Positions 31,017 through 39,837 of a DNA stretch of 64,000 nt are shown piece after piece. This DNA comes from Pontibacterium granulatum (lineage in GTDB: Bacteria; Pseudomonadota; Gammaproteobacteria; Pseudomonadales; Balneatricaceae), in assembly GCF_029961155.1 (NCBI RefSeq), contig NZ_JASBRH010000001.1, positions 62,001 through 126,000 of the forward strand, read 5' to 3'. Both the position numbers and the translations under genes were made by a program. The notes under the pieces were generated by a model, which saw only the letters and a list, made by a program, of their open reading frames with translations, was not told where the DNA came from and did not search any database. The stretch's first letter is position 1, and each line of letters starts with the position of its first letter.

Positions 31017-31568
31017 CCCTTGCCTTTCACTTTCAAGCTCTTGACTCCCTAAGGGCACATGCTCAAAGCTCCCCATCAGATATTATTGGCAGGCCCATCT
31101 ACCTCAAGCCATATTCCCCCCTAGACCACTTGCAATCGGCACACCCAATAAACTTAAAAACCACAAAGCCACTATTAAAAAGCATAGCATTTACATCTTT
31201 ACAGCCCGATATATTTATATTTAATACCTAGTTGAATATCCTGGGTTATTACCCCCCTTACAAATAACCGTTTATAAACGCACTACAAATTCATGCAGAA
31301 TTTTAAAAGACATTAATTTAATTAATACTTTCACTGCTTGTCATACTGTGTGAAATAGAATTTAAACATGCAGCAAGTAAAGTGAAATGCTACGCTGGAT
31401 CAATGTTTCAACGGTTCGCACTTGCAGATCGAAACGCTTCATTAGAAGATTATGTATAAGTCAGTCTTGAAATAAAACAGAGCTCCTACTCAAAACTGAA
31501 TATTATTCATATTGATATATGAGCTGTGTCGCCGTCAGGCCTTAGAAGTTGGTTGTTAAGGAACCCGA
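31017..31568. other. AT-rich intergenic spacer upstream of ugd
   Basis: These 552 bases hold no supportable gene. The composition is visibly more AT-rich than the surrounding coding DNA. A clear Shine-Dalgarno (TAAGGAA) precedes the ugd ATG. No strong sigma-70 pair and no ops/JUMPStart element was found, although the downstream gene belongs to a polysaccharide pathway. The spacer begins at the 3' end of a tRNA gene, a common integration point, but no copy of the tRNA end was noticed downstream. Confidence 0.5.
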
Positions 31569-32915
31569 ATGAAAGTTACAGTTTTTGGTATTGGATATGT
31601 CGGTTTGGTTCAGGCCACTATTTTCGCAGAAACGGGGCACGAAGTTGTATGTGTTGATGTGGATGAGGCCAAAATTAGCAACTTGAAGCAAGGTATTATA
31701 CCTATCTATGAACCGGGACTGACGCCACTGGTTGAGAAGAACTTCGCAGCTGGACGCCTACGCTTTACTACTGATGCCAAAGAGGGCGTTGAGCACGGAA
31801 ACGTTCAGTTTATAGCAGTAGGCACACCGCCCGATGAAGACGGCTCAGCAGATTTAAAATACGTATTGGCGGTGGCGAAAACAATTGCCACCCACATGCA
31901 GGAACACCGCATCATCGTTGATAAGTCAACGGTTCCAGTAGGTACCGCTGATCGCGTCGCGGCACAGCTGCAGGATACCTTGAAGGAGAGGGATTCTGAC
32001 CTTACATTCGATGTGGTATCAAATCCTGAGTTCCTCAAAGAAGGCTCCGCAATTGAAGACTGCCTGAAACCAGATCGCATCGTGATTGGAACAGACAATC
32101 CTGATGTTGAAGCCGTAATGCAGGAGCTATACAACCCGTTCAACCGCAGCCACAACCGAATGATCTTTATGGATATTCGCTCTGCGGAACTGACAAAATA
32201 TGCAGCAAACTGCATGCTGGCGACCAAAATTTCATTTATAAATGAGCTTTCCAACCTCGCAGAATTACTCGGCGCTGATATAGAAAAGGTTCGTATAGGG
32301 ATCGGTTCAGATTCACGCATTGGATATAGTTTTATATACCCGGGTGCAGGGTATGGTGGATCCTGTTTCCCGAAAGATGTACAGGCATTAGTTCGTACCG
32401 CTCACGGCGTTGACTACCAACCCCGATTGCTGGAGGCGGTCGAAGCGGTCAATTATGACCAGAAAACCAAACTGTTCCGTAATATTTTGAAGCACTTCGG
32501 CACGAATCTAAAAGACAAAACTTTTGCAGTTTGGGGATTGTCTTTTAAGCCCAATACGGACGATATGCGTGAGGCGACCAGTCGCGTGCTGATGGAAGCG
32601 TTATGGGAAGCAGGTGCCAAGGTTCAGGCCTATGACCCGGAAGCTATGAACGAAGCTCAGCGTATCTATGGCAACCGAAGTGATTTAATGCTGGCAGGCA
32701 CGAAGGAGGCAGCACTGCAGGGAGCTGACGCACTGGTAATATGCACTGAATGGAAAGAGTTCTATACACCCGACTTTAAGCTTCTTAAAGAAAGCCTTAG
32801 CGCCGCGACCATCTTTGACGGGCGTAACCTTTACGATCCGTTGCGAATGGATGCGTTAGGCCTCACTTATTATGGTATTGGCCGCGGAAAGAGCATATCG
32901 GACTATTCGTCATAA
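31569..32915 (+). CDS. ugd: UDP-glucose 6-dehydrogenase
   Basis: Ugd oxidises UDP-glucose twice to UDP-glucuronate, a precursor of exopolysaccharide and lipid A sugars. The 448-residue protein has all expected residues. These include the NAD loop FGIGYVG and Asp30, Thr121 (STVPVGT) and Glu154/Glu158 (NPEFLKEG). Lys210/Asn214 (LTKYAAN), Cys266 and Asp270 (GGSCFPKD) complete the active site. The UDP-binding C-terminus contains [11 protein letters not shown] and DGRNLYDP. It stands alone between AT-rich spacers; galU, which supplies its substrate, is 1 kb downstream. A paralogue lacking these residues follows pgi. Confidence 0.96.
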   Translation: MKVTVFGIGYVGLVQATIFAETGHEVVCVDVDEAKISNLKQGIIPIYEPGLTPLVEKNFAAGRLRFTTDAKEGVEHGNVQFIAVGTPPDEDGSADLKYVLAVAKTIATHMQEHRIIVDKSTVPVGTADRVAAQLQDTLKERDSDLTFDVVSNPEFLKEGSAIEDCLKPDRIVIGTDNPDVEAVMQELYNPFNRSHNRMIFMDIRSAELTKYAANCMLATKISFINELSNLAELLGADIEKVRIGIGSDSRIGYSFIYPGAGYGGSCFPKDVQALVRTAHGVDYQPRLLEAVEAVNYDQKTKLFRNILKHFGTNLKDKTFAVWGLSFKPNTDDMREATSRVLMEALWEAGAKVQAYDPEAMNEAQRIYGNRSDLMLAGTKEAALQGADALVICTEWKEFYTPDFKLLKESLSAATIFDGRNLYDPLRMDALGLTYYGIGRGKSISDYSS

Positions 32916-33080
32916 CTATCGCCTGAACGAGCTCAATCCAAATCAGGCTTAGCCCCCAAAGTGGAGAGGGTTGCAGACTTTGATTGACGGTAAATACAAC
33001 CAACATTAATCAAAAGTAAAAGTAACCCTCATTCTTGATACAGGCGACATACGTAATCACCAAGCAATAAGCAGACTTAA

Positions 33081-33374
33081 CCACACAGATGGGTCAGGCA
33101 ACAGATTCCGGGGCCGCTGAATGATAAGCATATCGATAATTGCGTTTGTTACTACAAAGCGGCAGCTGTTAAAGCAGGCATACACTACTTCAGATCACTG
33201 TTAGATCAATATTCGCGAACTCAAGATCAGCAGCTTCCTTTTGATTCTCTATCCCTGTCAACCGACATCCTATTTTTCCTTGATGCACCTGCTCACGGCC
33301 AAATTTTCGCCTGCTACAAGAACATTGGAGCGATACCTCATGATTGCGGGGGGCGCACGACAGAGCCCACGTAA
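33081..33374 (+). pseudogene. Decayed fragment of an epoxide-hydrolase-like alpha/beta hydrolase
   Basis: An open frame of 97 codons runs from a stop at 33078 to a stop at 33372 with no start codon. Its translation contains NDKHIDNCVCYYKAAAVKAG followed by IHYFRSLLDQY. This resembles the cap-domain pattern of epoxide-hydrolase/dehalogenase-type enzymes (acidic-hIDnYv.aY..pGA.rAG..YYRal). Near the end, GAIPHDCGGRTTEP resembles the IP-x-CGHW-xx-E-x-P segment with the catalytic His replaced. The upstream two thirds of such an enzyme were not found. Recognition is by eye and uncertain. Confidence 0.4.
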
Positions 33375-33911
33375 TAGATCACGTACTTACAAAAGGGAGT
33401 CAAATGATTGCCATTAACAGGTCACATTTCAACATAGTTCATATTGTGTAACGCAGAGTCCAATAGGCGTACCAAGCCCTCCCCCTTTAAAAGACGGCTT
33501 TCAAAAAACTGAATCTCATTTATTCAGTAAACTATAAATAAATAGAGTACAGACAAGGGGATACTTCAATTTACACGTTAAAAACACTTTTGAACCCAGG
33601 CCTATAAACACAGGAATATCCCAAATAAGTTAGTTAATTTAAGGCTACCCCAACAGATTCCTCCTATTTTTGGCAGTACCGTATAATGAATTAGGTTATC
33701 CATGATCTGGTAACATCAACCTGATATCCTCTCCATAGCACTGACAACTACTGCCATGGTAGCTTGAACCACTACAACCCTCTAAAAACGGCAATTAGGC
33801 TACTGCTACAGTATCTCAGATCAAAATTCATTTAGTGTATAATCCCCTCTTAAAAGCGGTCGTAACAACGCATACTAGGCCCCGCACCGCAAATGAATGG
33901 AGTAATTTTAT
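33375..33911. other. AT-rich spacer upstream of galU with promoter-like boxes
   Basis: No gene is supported in these 537 bases. A perfect TATAAT (33838-33843) lies 68 bases before the galU start and is the best -10 candidate, but its -35 region is poor. A second TATAAT (33683-33688) also lacks a partner. The galU start has GGAG 11 bases upstream. Together with the hydrolase fragment, the roughly 1-kb ugd-galU gap looks like degenerating DNA. Confidence 0.45.
33502..33528 (-). terminator. Weak minus-strand terminator-like hairpin
   Basis: A 7-bp AT-rich stem (33508-33514 with 33522-33528) with a 7-base loop is followed on the minus strand by six T (33508-33503). No minus-strand gene is recognised upstream of it. 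It could end an unannotated transcript or be a relic. Confidence 0.25.
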
Positions 33912-34790
33912 ATGGTCCGGAAAGCAGTGATTCCCGTCGCGGGACTCGGTACTCGAGTATTACCAGCCAGCAAGGCAATTCCTAAGGAGATGCTCCCGGT
34001 TGTCGACAAGCCCGCTATCCAGCTGGTTGTCGAAGAAGCAATTCAAGCGGGAATCAAAGAGATCGTCCTGGTTACCCGTAGCGGAAAAGAAGCTATCGAA
34101 AACCACTTCGACAAGCACTACGAGATCGAAGCAGAACTGGCCCGCAAAGGAAAAACGACCATTCTTGAATCCGTGCAGGATATTCTGCCGTCCGACGTCA
34201 CCCTGATGGCGATCCGTCAGCCAGAAGCCAAAGGTCTGGGGCACGCAGTACTCTGCGCGGCCGCAGCGGTAGGAAATGAACCATTCGCCGTACTCCTGCC
34301 GGATGTGCTGGTTGATTGCGACGACAGCGAAACCCACGATCTGAGCCAGATGATCACCAACTTTAATGCCAACAACGCAACCCAGGTTATGGTGGAGCAC
34401 GTTGCGGATGAAGATATCAGCAAATATGGCATCGCCGACTGCAGCGAAGGCCCCGCTGCAGGCTCCAGTGCGTCAGTGAATGGTTTTATCGAGAAACCTA
34501 CGGCGGAAGAAGCACCTTCCAACCTGGCGGTTGTAGGGCGCTATGTCTTCCCTGCGCGCATTATGGAGCTGCTGAAAGACACGCCTCCAGGCGCAGGTGA
34601 CGAAGTCCAGCTGACCGATGCGATGGACACCCTGTTGAAGGAACAGCAGATGAATGTTTACCGTATGTCAGGCCAGACCTTCGACTGCGGAAACAAAGCA
34701 GGCTATGTAGAAGCTGTACTGAACTACGCACTGAAGCATCCGGAAACCAAAGAGCACACCCGTGCCCTGATAAAGAAGCTAAGCGTTTAA
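33912..34790 (+). CDS. galU: UTP-glucose-1-phosphate uridylyltransferase
   Basis: GalU makes UDP-glucose from UTP and glucose-1-phosphate. The 292-residue protein begins MVRKAVIPVAGLGTRVLPAS with the nucleotide-binding GxGTR and the KEMLPVVDKPAIQ motif. Further family sites are FAVLLPDVLVDC (metal-binding Asp) and GFIEKPTAEEAPS. It feeds Ugd and other glycosylation steps. Pgi follows after 3 bp, and a Ugd-like pseudoenzyme follows pgi after another 3 bp, making one tight operon. Confidence 0.97.
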   Translation: MVRKAVIPVAGLGTRVLPASKAIPKEMLPVVDKPAIQLVVEEAIQAGIKEIVLVTRSGKEAIENHFDKHYEIEAELARKGKTTILESVQDILPSDVTLMAIRQPEAKGLGHAVLCAAAAVGNEPFAVLLPDVLVDCDDSETHDLSQMITNFNANNATQVMVEHVADEDISKYGIADCSEGPAAGSSASVNGFIEKPTAEEAPSNLAVVGRYVFPARIMELLKDTPPGAGDEVQLTDAMDTLLKEQQMNVYRMSGQTFDCGNKAGYVEAVLNYALKHPETKEHTRALIKKLSV

Positions 34791-34793
34791 CCT

Positions 34794-36443
34794 ATGGACC
34801 TAACACAGAGTGCCGAGTGGCAAAGCCTGAAGGAACACTCAACAACAATCGAGAAAAGCCACCTGAATGACCTGTTCCGGGACGACCCGGCACGACAGGA
34901 GCGATTTACCTTTCGCAATCAGGATCTTCACATCGATTTTTCCAAACAGCGCATTGTAGCGGATACACTTGGACTACTGACAGATCTTGCCCGCGCGAAC
35001 AACCTTGAAGGGCGGATTGAAGACTTGTTCAGCGGTAAAAAGGTAAATTCCTTTGAGAGCCGCCCTGCTCTGCACTCTGCGTTACGCCTACCCAACTACC
35101 GCAGTTTAGACGTTGATGGCAACGACGTTGTTATTGATATCCACGCGCAACTGAGCAAAATGGAACGCTTGGTAGAGCGTCTGCATAGTGCGCAGGCACG
35201 TGGATACAGTGGACGCCCGATACGTAACGTTGTCCATATTGGTGTGGGGGGGTCCGACCTGGGTCCACTCATGACCAACCGCGCGTTGTGTGACTACCCA
35301 TGCCCGGCCAGCCATCCGCTTGAAGTCTTCTTTGTATCCTCTATGGATGGCAGTCAGCTTTCACTACTACTGCGCAAGCTCGAACCTTCGGAAACCCTGT
35401 TTGTTATCGCCTCGAAATCCTTTACAACACTGGATACGCTGGCCAACGCAGAAACCGCCAAAGACTGGATCATGGAACGCAGTAACGTTGAGGAGCGCAT
35501 GATCCTGCAGCACCACTTCGTGGGTATCTCCGCCAACCCTGACAAGATGACCCGCTTCGGCATCCGTGAAGATAACCAGTTACTTTTCTGGGATTGGGTC
35601 GGTGGCCGTTACTCTATGTGGTCCTGCATTGGCTTCCCGATCGCTTTACAGATAGGCATGCACCGTTTCCGCGATCTGCTGGCGGGAGCACATTGTATGG
35701 ATGAGCACTTCCGCTCGGCGCCATTGGAATCGAATATACCGGTACTGATGGCACTTATTGGCATCTGGAATATCAACTTCCTGGATATTCATGCACATGC
35801 CGTACTTCCTTATGACGGACGCCTTGCTCGCTTACCTGCTTATCTTGAGCAGCTCGAAATGGAAAGTAACGGTAAGCACACAACACTTGATCTGAAGAAC
35901 GTGGATTACTCTACCTGTCCAATAATATGGGGAGAGATCGGTCCAAACGCACAACATGCCTTCTACCAGCTATTACATCAGGGCACTGAAAAGGTAATGT
36001 GCGACTTCATTGCCCCAGCTCGCCGATATAACGATTTCGACGACCAAAAAGGCAGCGAAATTCTCCGCAAGCAGCATATCCTCGCGCTGTCTAACTGCTT
36101 TGCCCAATCCCGAATTCTGGCATTCGGAGATCACGCAATTAGCAATAAGGGAGAAGTTCCTTTTTATAAGCGGTATCACGGCAACCAGCCAAGCACAACA
36201 ATCTTACTAGACGAGCTGACGCCCTTTGCTCTGGGCCAGTTAATTAGCCTCTATGAACACAAAGTGTTTACCCAATCCGTCATTTGGAATATCAATCCGT
36301 TTGATCAATGGGGGGTGGAGCTAGGTAAAGTTATGGCAAACGAGACATTGGCCGCATTGAATGGGGACACAACTCACTCAGAGCAGATGGATACGTCCAC
36401 CTTGGCACTAATAAAGCAAACCCTTGAGCTGCAGGATGTATAA
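34794..36443 (+). CDS. pgi: Glucose-6-phosphate isomerase
   Basis: Pgi interconverts glucose-6-phosphate and fructose-6-phosphate, linking glycolysis/gluconeogenesis to sugar-nucleotide synthesis. The 549-residue protein has the family signatures VHIGVGGSDLGPLM, ASKSFTTLDTLANA (phosphate binding), DWVGGRYSMWSCIG with the conserved arginine, and GEIGPNAQHAFYQLLHQGT with the catalytic His. QWGVELGK near the C-terminus carries the active-site lysine. Spacing of 3 bp on both sides indicates coupling with galU and the downstream gene. Confidence 0.97.
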   Translation: MDLTQSAEWQSLKEHSTTIEKSHLNDLFRDDPARQERFTFRNQDLHIDFSKQRIVADTLGLLTDLARANNLEGRIEDLFSGKKVNSFESRPALHSALRLPNYRSLDVDGNDVVIDIHAQLSKMERLVERLHSAQARGYSGRPIRNVVHIGVGGSDLGPLMTNRALCDYPCPASHPLEVFFVSSMDGSQLSLLLRKLEPSETLFVIASKSFTTLDTLANAETAKDWIMERSNVEERMILQHHFVGISANPDKMTRFGIREDNQLLFWDWVGGRYSMWSCIGFPIALQIGMHRFRDLLAGAHCMDEHFRSAPLESNIPVLMALIGIWNINFLDIHAHAVLPYDGRLARLPAYLEQLEMESNGKHTTLDLKNVDYSTCPIIWGEIGPNAQHAFYQLLHQGTEKVMCDFIAPARRYNDFDDQKGSEILRKQHILALSNCFAQSRILAFGDHAISNKGEVPFYKRYHGNQPSTTILLDELTPFALGQLISLYEHKVFTQSVIWNINPFDQWGVELGKVMANETLAALNGDTTHSEQMDTSTLALIKQTLELQDV

Positions 36444-36446
36444 GCG

Positions 36447-37715
36447 ATGAAAATAACCATTTATGGCAATAACATGTCCGCAATGGGAGTTGCGGCCGTA
36501 CTTGCCCGCAGTGGCAACGTCGTCTATCTGCCGATTTCCTCACATGATCTGGACAGCCGCCGAATCTCCGTCACAGAACCGGGCTTGAGAGGCCTCCTGC
36601 AAAGCCAGTTTGACTCCGGGCGTCTTCGCAGTTACGACCCCAATCACCCACCGAGTGATTCAGACATCCATTGGCTGAATCTGGAGTCTCAGTCTTATGA
36701 CCAGGCTGCCGCTATAGTTGCGAACATCGCCTCTCTCAAGGAAGGGCCGATTTTATTTATCAACCAGAGTATTTTTGGTATCGGCTCGACCTCTCGGTTA
36801 AATGCCATTCTGGGCAATGATGATCAGAGAACCGTAGTTTACATACCCGATTCACTACGGGGCGGCCAAGCTCTTGAGACACTAATGAAACCCGACCAAC
36901 TGGTCATCGGCAGTGACTCCCAGTGGGCAATCGCCCGTATTACCGCTATGGCACGTGTTCTGATGGGGCCCAATCAGCGTATTCGTATCATGTCGTCTCA
37001 GGAAGCTGAGTTTGCCACGCTGGCCCTCAACGGAATGCTCGCGATGCGCCTAAGCTATATCAACGAGCTCGCGAACCTTGCTGACAGCATGGAGATCGAT
37101 ATTGAGACTGTACGCGACACGATTGCGGGAGATAACAGAATAGGCAAACACTTCCTAAACCCAGGATGCGGATTCGGTGGCGAGAAATTCTCCGACCACC
37201 TGCTGCTGTTCTCCGACTTCCTGAAGGAGAAACGCCGCTCTTCGTTGCTACGTACCGTTATCGATATTAACGAGCAACAAAAGGAAACCTTATTTCGAAA
37301 ACTGTGGCGCCACTTCCAAGGGAACCTCAAAGGCTGCAAAGTAGCAATTTGGGGAGCGTCTTATAAGCCCGGCAGTGCGGACATCCACAATGCACCAAGC
37401 CTGGCGACCATTGATGCCTGCATGGCACAAGGCGTGGAAGTGCGGGTGCACGATCCTCTGGCACTGCAGAACCTGGCGGAATACTACCGCCACGCAGAAA
37501 ATCTAGTGTTATGCAGCACACCTGAACAGGCCGCCGACGGCGCTGATGCCTTGCTGCTGGTAACCGAATGGCCTGAATACGGCATGCGTGACTTTAACCG
37601 TATCGTCAGCAACATGCGCCGCCCGTTGCTGTTGGACGGTCGTAATGTCTACGACCCTGGCGAGATGAAAGATTACGGCTTTCACTACCACGGCATTGGG
37701 CGCAAGGCCGTCTAA
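36447..37715 (+). CDS. UDP-glucose dehydrogenase-like protein lacking catalytic residues
   Basis: A 422-residue full-length homologue of Ugd/GDP-mannose dehydrogenase whose active site is disarmed. Aligned by eye with Ugd at 31569-32915: nucleophile Cys266 is Lys247 and Asp270 is His251 (GFGGEKFSDH). Lys210 is Thr191, Glu154 is Asp135, Glu158 is Gly139 and Thr121 is Ile109. The NAD loop GxGxxG is GNNMSA, and Asp30 is replaced. Asn214 is kept (Asn195). The fold-defining RLSYINELANLAD helix, KPDQLVIGSD, GADALLLVTEWPEY and DGRNVYDP are well preserved. It is intact, coupled to pgi (3-bp gap) and followed by a terminator. It is likely non-enzymatic; a regulatory or UDP-sugar-binding role is inference. 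Confidence 0.88.
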   Translation: MKITIYGNNMSAMGVAAVLARSGNVVYLPISSHDLDSRRISVTEPGLRGLLQSQFDSGRLRSYDPNHPPSDSDIHWLNLESQSYDQAAAIVANIASLKEGPILFINQSIFGIGSTSRLNAILGNDDQRTVVYIPDSLRGGQALETLMKPDQLVIGSDSQWAIARITAMARVLMGPNQRIRIMSSQEAEFATLALNGMLAMRLSYINELANLADSMEIDIETVRDTIAGDNRIGKHFLNPGCGFGGEKFSDHLLLFSDFLKEKRRSSLLRTVIDINEQQKETLFRKLWRHFQGNLKGCKVAIWGASYKPGSADIHNAPSLATIDACMAQGVEVRVHDPLALQNLAEYYRHAENLVLCSTPEQAADGADALLLVTEWPEYGMRDFNRIVSNMRRPLLLDGRNVYDPGEMKDYGFHYHGIGRKAV

Positions 37716-37729
37716 TCCCCTCTTTGAGC

Positions 37730-37752
37730 AGGCCACAATATGTGGCCTTTTT
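37730..37752 (+). terminator. Intrinsic terminator of the galU-pgi operon
   Basis: An 8-bp perfect stem (37730-37737 with 37741-37748) with a 3-base loop is followed by a run of T (37748-37752). It begins 15 bases after the stop of the Ugd-like gene. This is a textbook rho-independent terminator. Confidence 0.9.
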
Positions 37753-37836
37753 CATTTAGGGTGGCGGAAATTTCATGTTCCTGGGCAAAGCGCAATATAA
37801 TATGCGTTCAAATCAAGCCTTGTACACAGAATTCCA

Positions 37837-39810
37837 ATGCCTCACTCTGCCCCGATCCGCAACGCCGCTATCACCTGGAAAGAAGATACCCCGGTATCGA
37901 CTGAATTTGACGATATGTATTTCAACATTCAGGCCGGACTGGCAGAGTGCGAGCATGTTTTTCTCAACGGAAACAACCTAAAAGAGCGATTCACCAACCT
38001 GAAGGCCTCACAGTTTGTTATCGCCGAAACAGGATTCGGTACCGGACTGAACTTTCTGGCGGCACGGCAGCTTTGGCTAGAACATGCACCGGAAAACGCC
38101 TGCCTGCACTTTATCAGCGTAGAGAAATTTCCCCTAAGCCAGGACGATCTGACTCAGGCGCTCAAGCACTGGCCAGAGCTAAAAGATGGTGCATCTCAAC
38201 TGATCCGGCTTTATCCACAGCCAGTTCCCGGCTTTCACCGTCTTTCCCTGGATGGGGGACGGATACAGCTGACATTGATGCTAATGGACGCGCTTGATGC
38301 CTACAGCCAACTGGAAGCCCGGGTCGATGCCTGGTTTCTGGACGGCTTTGCTCCCTCCAAGAACCCGGAGATGTGGAACGAACGGCTCTTCAGCCAGCTC
38401 GGACGGCTTAGTAAAGAAACTACCACCCTGGCCACCTTTACCGCGGCGGGTTTTGTTCGCAGAGGGTTACAAGAGGTCGGCTTTGATATTGAAAAGGTAC
38501 CGGGCTTTGGGCGCAAGCGGGAGATGATAAGCGCCCGCTTTAGCCTCGCCCCATCCCGATCTCATGTCAAAGCACCTTGGTTTGAACATACGAAAACACA
38601 ACCGCGCCCCAACGCTGTCGTAATCATTGGCGCAGGTATCGCCGGCTGCGCAACAGCCTACGCGCTGGCACAACGGGGTATCGCGGTCACGTTACTGGAA
38701 CGCAGTGAGCAGATCGCTCAGGCAGGATCGGGCAACCGTCAGGGGGCTCTCTACGCGAAGTTGCCTGTGGATCACAATGCTCAGGGACAACTGCATCTGA
38801 GTGGCCTGATGCACACCCGACGTCAGCTCAAACAGCTCGATCCACAATCCAAGATCTGGGGTGACAGCGGGTTACTACAACTCGCAACCAATGAAAAAGA
38901 GCATAAACGCCAGCAAAACATGCTCGCGAGAACCCAATTTGACGGCAACATAATCCGCGAAGTATCTGCCGAGGAAGCCTCCAGGCTGGCAGGTTCGACT
39001 GTCAGTCACCCGGGTGTTTTTATGGAATACGGCGGCTGGGTCAGCCCGCAAGACTTGTGCTTGCGCCTCGTTGATCATCCTCTGATTTCAGTACAAACCC
39101 ATACCCAGGTCAGCGGAGTGACCCAAAACCCGGAAACCAAGCACTGGAGCATCAGCGTAAAGGGCGGAAGCACGCTCGAAACCGGCTATCTGGTGATCTG
39201 TACAGCCGCGGAAGCCAAGCAGCTAACGCAGTTTGTCCACCTTCCGATCAAACCCATCCGGGGCCAAACCTCAATAGCATCAGCCAGTGGACGCCCTGCC
39301 CTAAAAACGGTTGTATGTGGAGATGGGTATATTTCCCCTGCCCGTGAAGCAACCTACTGTTTTGGCGCGACTTTCGACCTGCATGACCTCGACCTGGATA
39401 TCCGTGAAGAGGACCATCATGCTAACCTCGGCAAGTTGCATGCCGTGTTACCGGAAATCGCAAACAGCCTTGCAACCGAAGAGCTGACAGGCCGTGCGGC
39501 ATATCGCTGCAGCACCGCTGACTATCTGCCTATCGCCGGTCCGGCCCCCGACTATGAGGCATTTCTAAGCGACTATGCCAAACTTCGTATAGACAGGAAA
39601 TGGAAATTCGCCGACAGCCAACCAAAGCACCTGGAAGGCCTGTTTATCAACATTGGCCATGGATCAAAAGGACTTATCACCGGTCCAATTTGTGGTGAAA
39701 TTGTTGCAGCGAGCATGCTCGGCGAGCCATTCCCAGTGGAGAAATCCCTGGTAGATGCCGTAAACCCTGCACGTTTTATTATTAAGAATTTGATCAGGAA
39801 GTCGATATAA
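37837..39810 (+). CDS. mnmC: Bifunctional tRNA mnm5s2U34 biosynthesis protein MnmC
   Basis: MnmC completes the wobble-uridine modification mnm5s2U. The 657-residue protein is a fusion. The N-terminal SAM methyltransferase (about 1-240) shows ETGFGTGLNFLAA and WFLDGFAPSKNPEMW. The C-terminal FAD oxidoreductase (about 260-657) has VIIGAGIAGCATAYALAQRG and NIGHGSKGLITGP, and removes the carboxymethyl group. The start MPHSAPIRNAAITWKEDTPVS matches family N-termini though the ribosome site is weak. It is separated from the galU operon by a terminator. Confidence 0.95.
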   Translation: MPHSAPIRNAAITWKEDTPVSTEFDDMYFNIQAGLAECEHVFLNGNNLKERFTNLKASQFVIAETGFGTGLNFLAARQLWLEHAPENACLHFISVEKFPLSQDDLTQALKHWPELKDGASQLIRLYPQPVPGFHRLSLDGGRIQLTLMLMDALDAYSQLEARVDAWFLDGFAPSKNPEMWNERLFSQLGRLSKETTTLATFTAAGFVRRGLQEVGFDIEKVPGFGRKREMISARFSLAPSRSHVKAPWFEHTKTQPRPNAVVIIGAGIAGCATAYALAQRGIAVTLLERSEQIAQAGSGNRQGALYAKLPVDHNAQGQLHLSGLMHTRRQLKQLDPQSKIWGDSGLLQLATNEKEHKRQQNMLARTQFDGNIIREVSAEEASRLAGSTVSHPGVFMEYGGWVSPQDLCLRLVDHPLISVQTHTQVSGVTQNPETKHWSISVKGGSTLETGYLVICTAAEAKQLTQFVHLPIKPIRGQTSIASASGRPALKTVVCGDGYISPAREATYCFGATFDLHDLDLDIREEDHHANLGKLHAVLPEIANSLATEELTGRAAYRCSTADYLPIAGPAPDYEAFLSDYAKLRIDRKWKFADSQPKHLEGLFINIGHGSKGLITGPICGEIVAASMLGEPFPVEKSLVDAVNPARFIIKNLIRKSI

Positions 39811-39837
39811 AGACTAAGCAACGGCTGGAGCAGAGTT

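Noticed and set aside
31017-31568. Possible ops/JUMPStart element upstream of the polysaccharide gene ugd
   Set aside because: No GGCGGTAG core was found on the coding strand of the spacer.
33683-33688. TATAAT box preceded by TTGGCA as a possible sigma-54 or sigma-70 promoter
   Set aside because: TTGGCA is only 6 bases from TATAAT, wrong for sigma-70. The downstream half does not match the sigma-54 TTGCA element.
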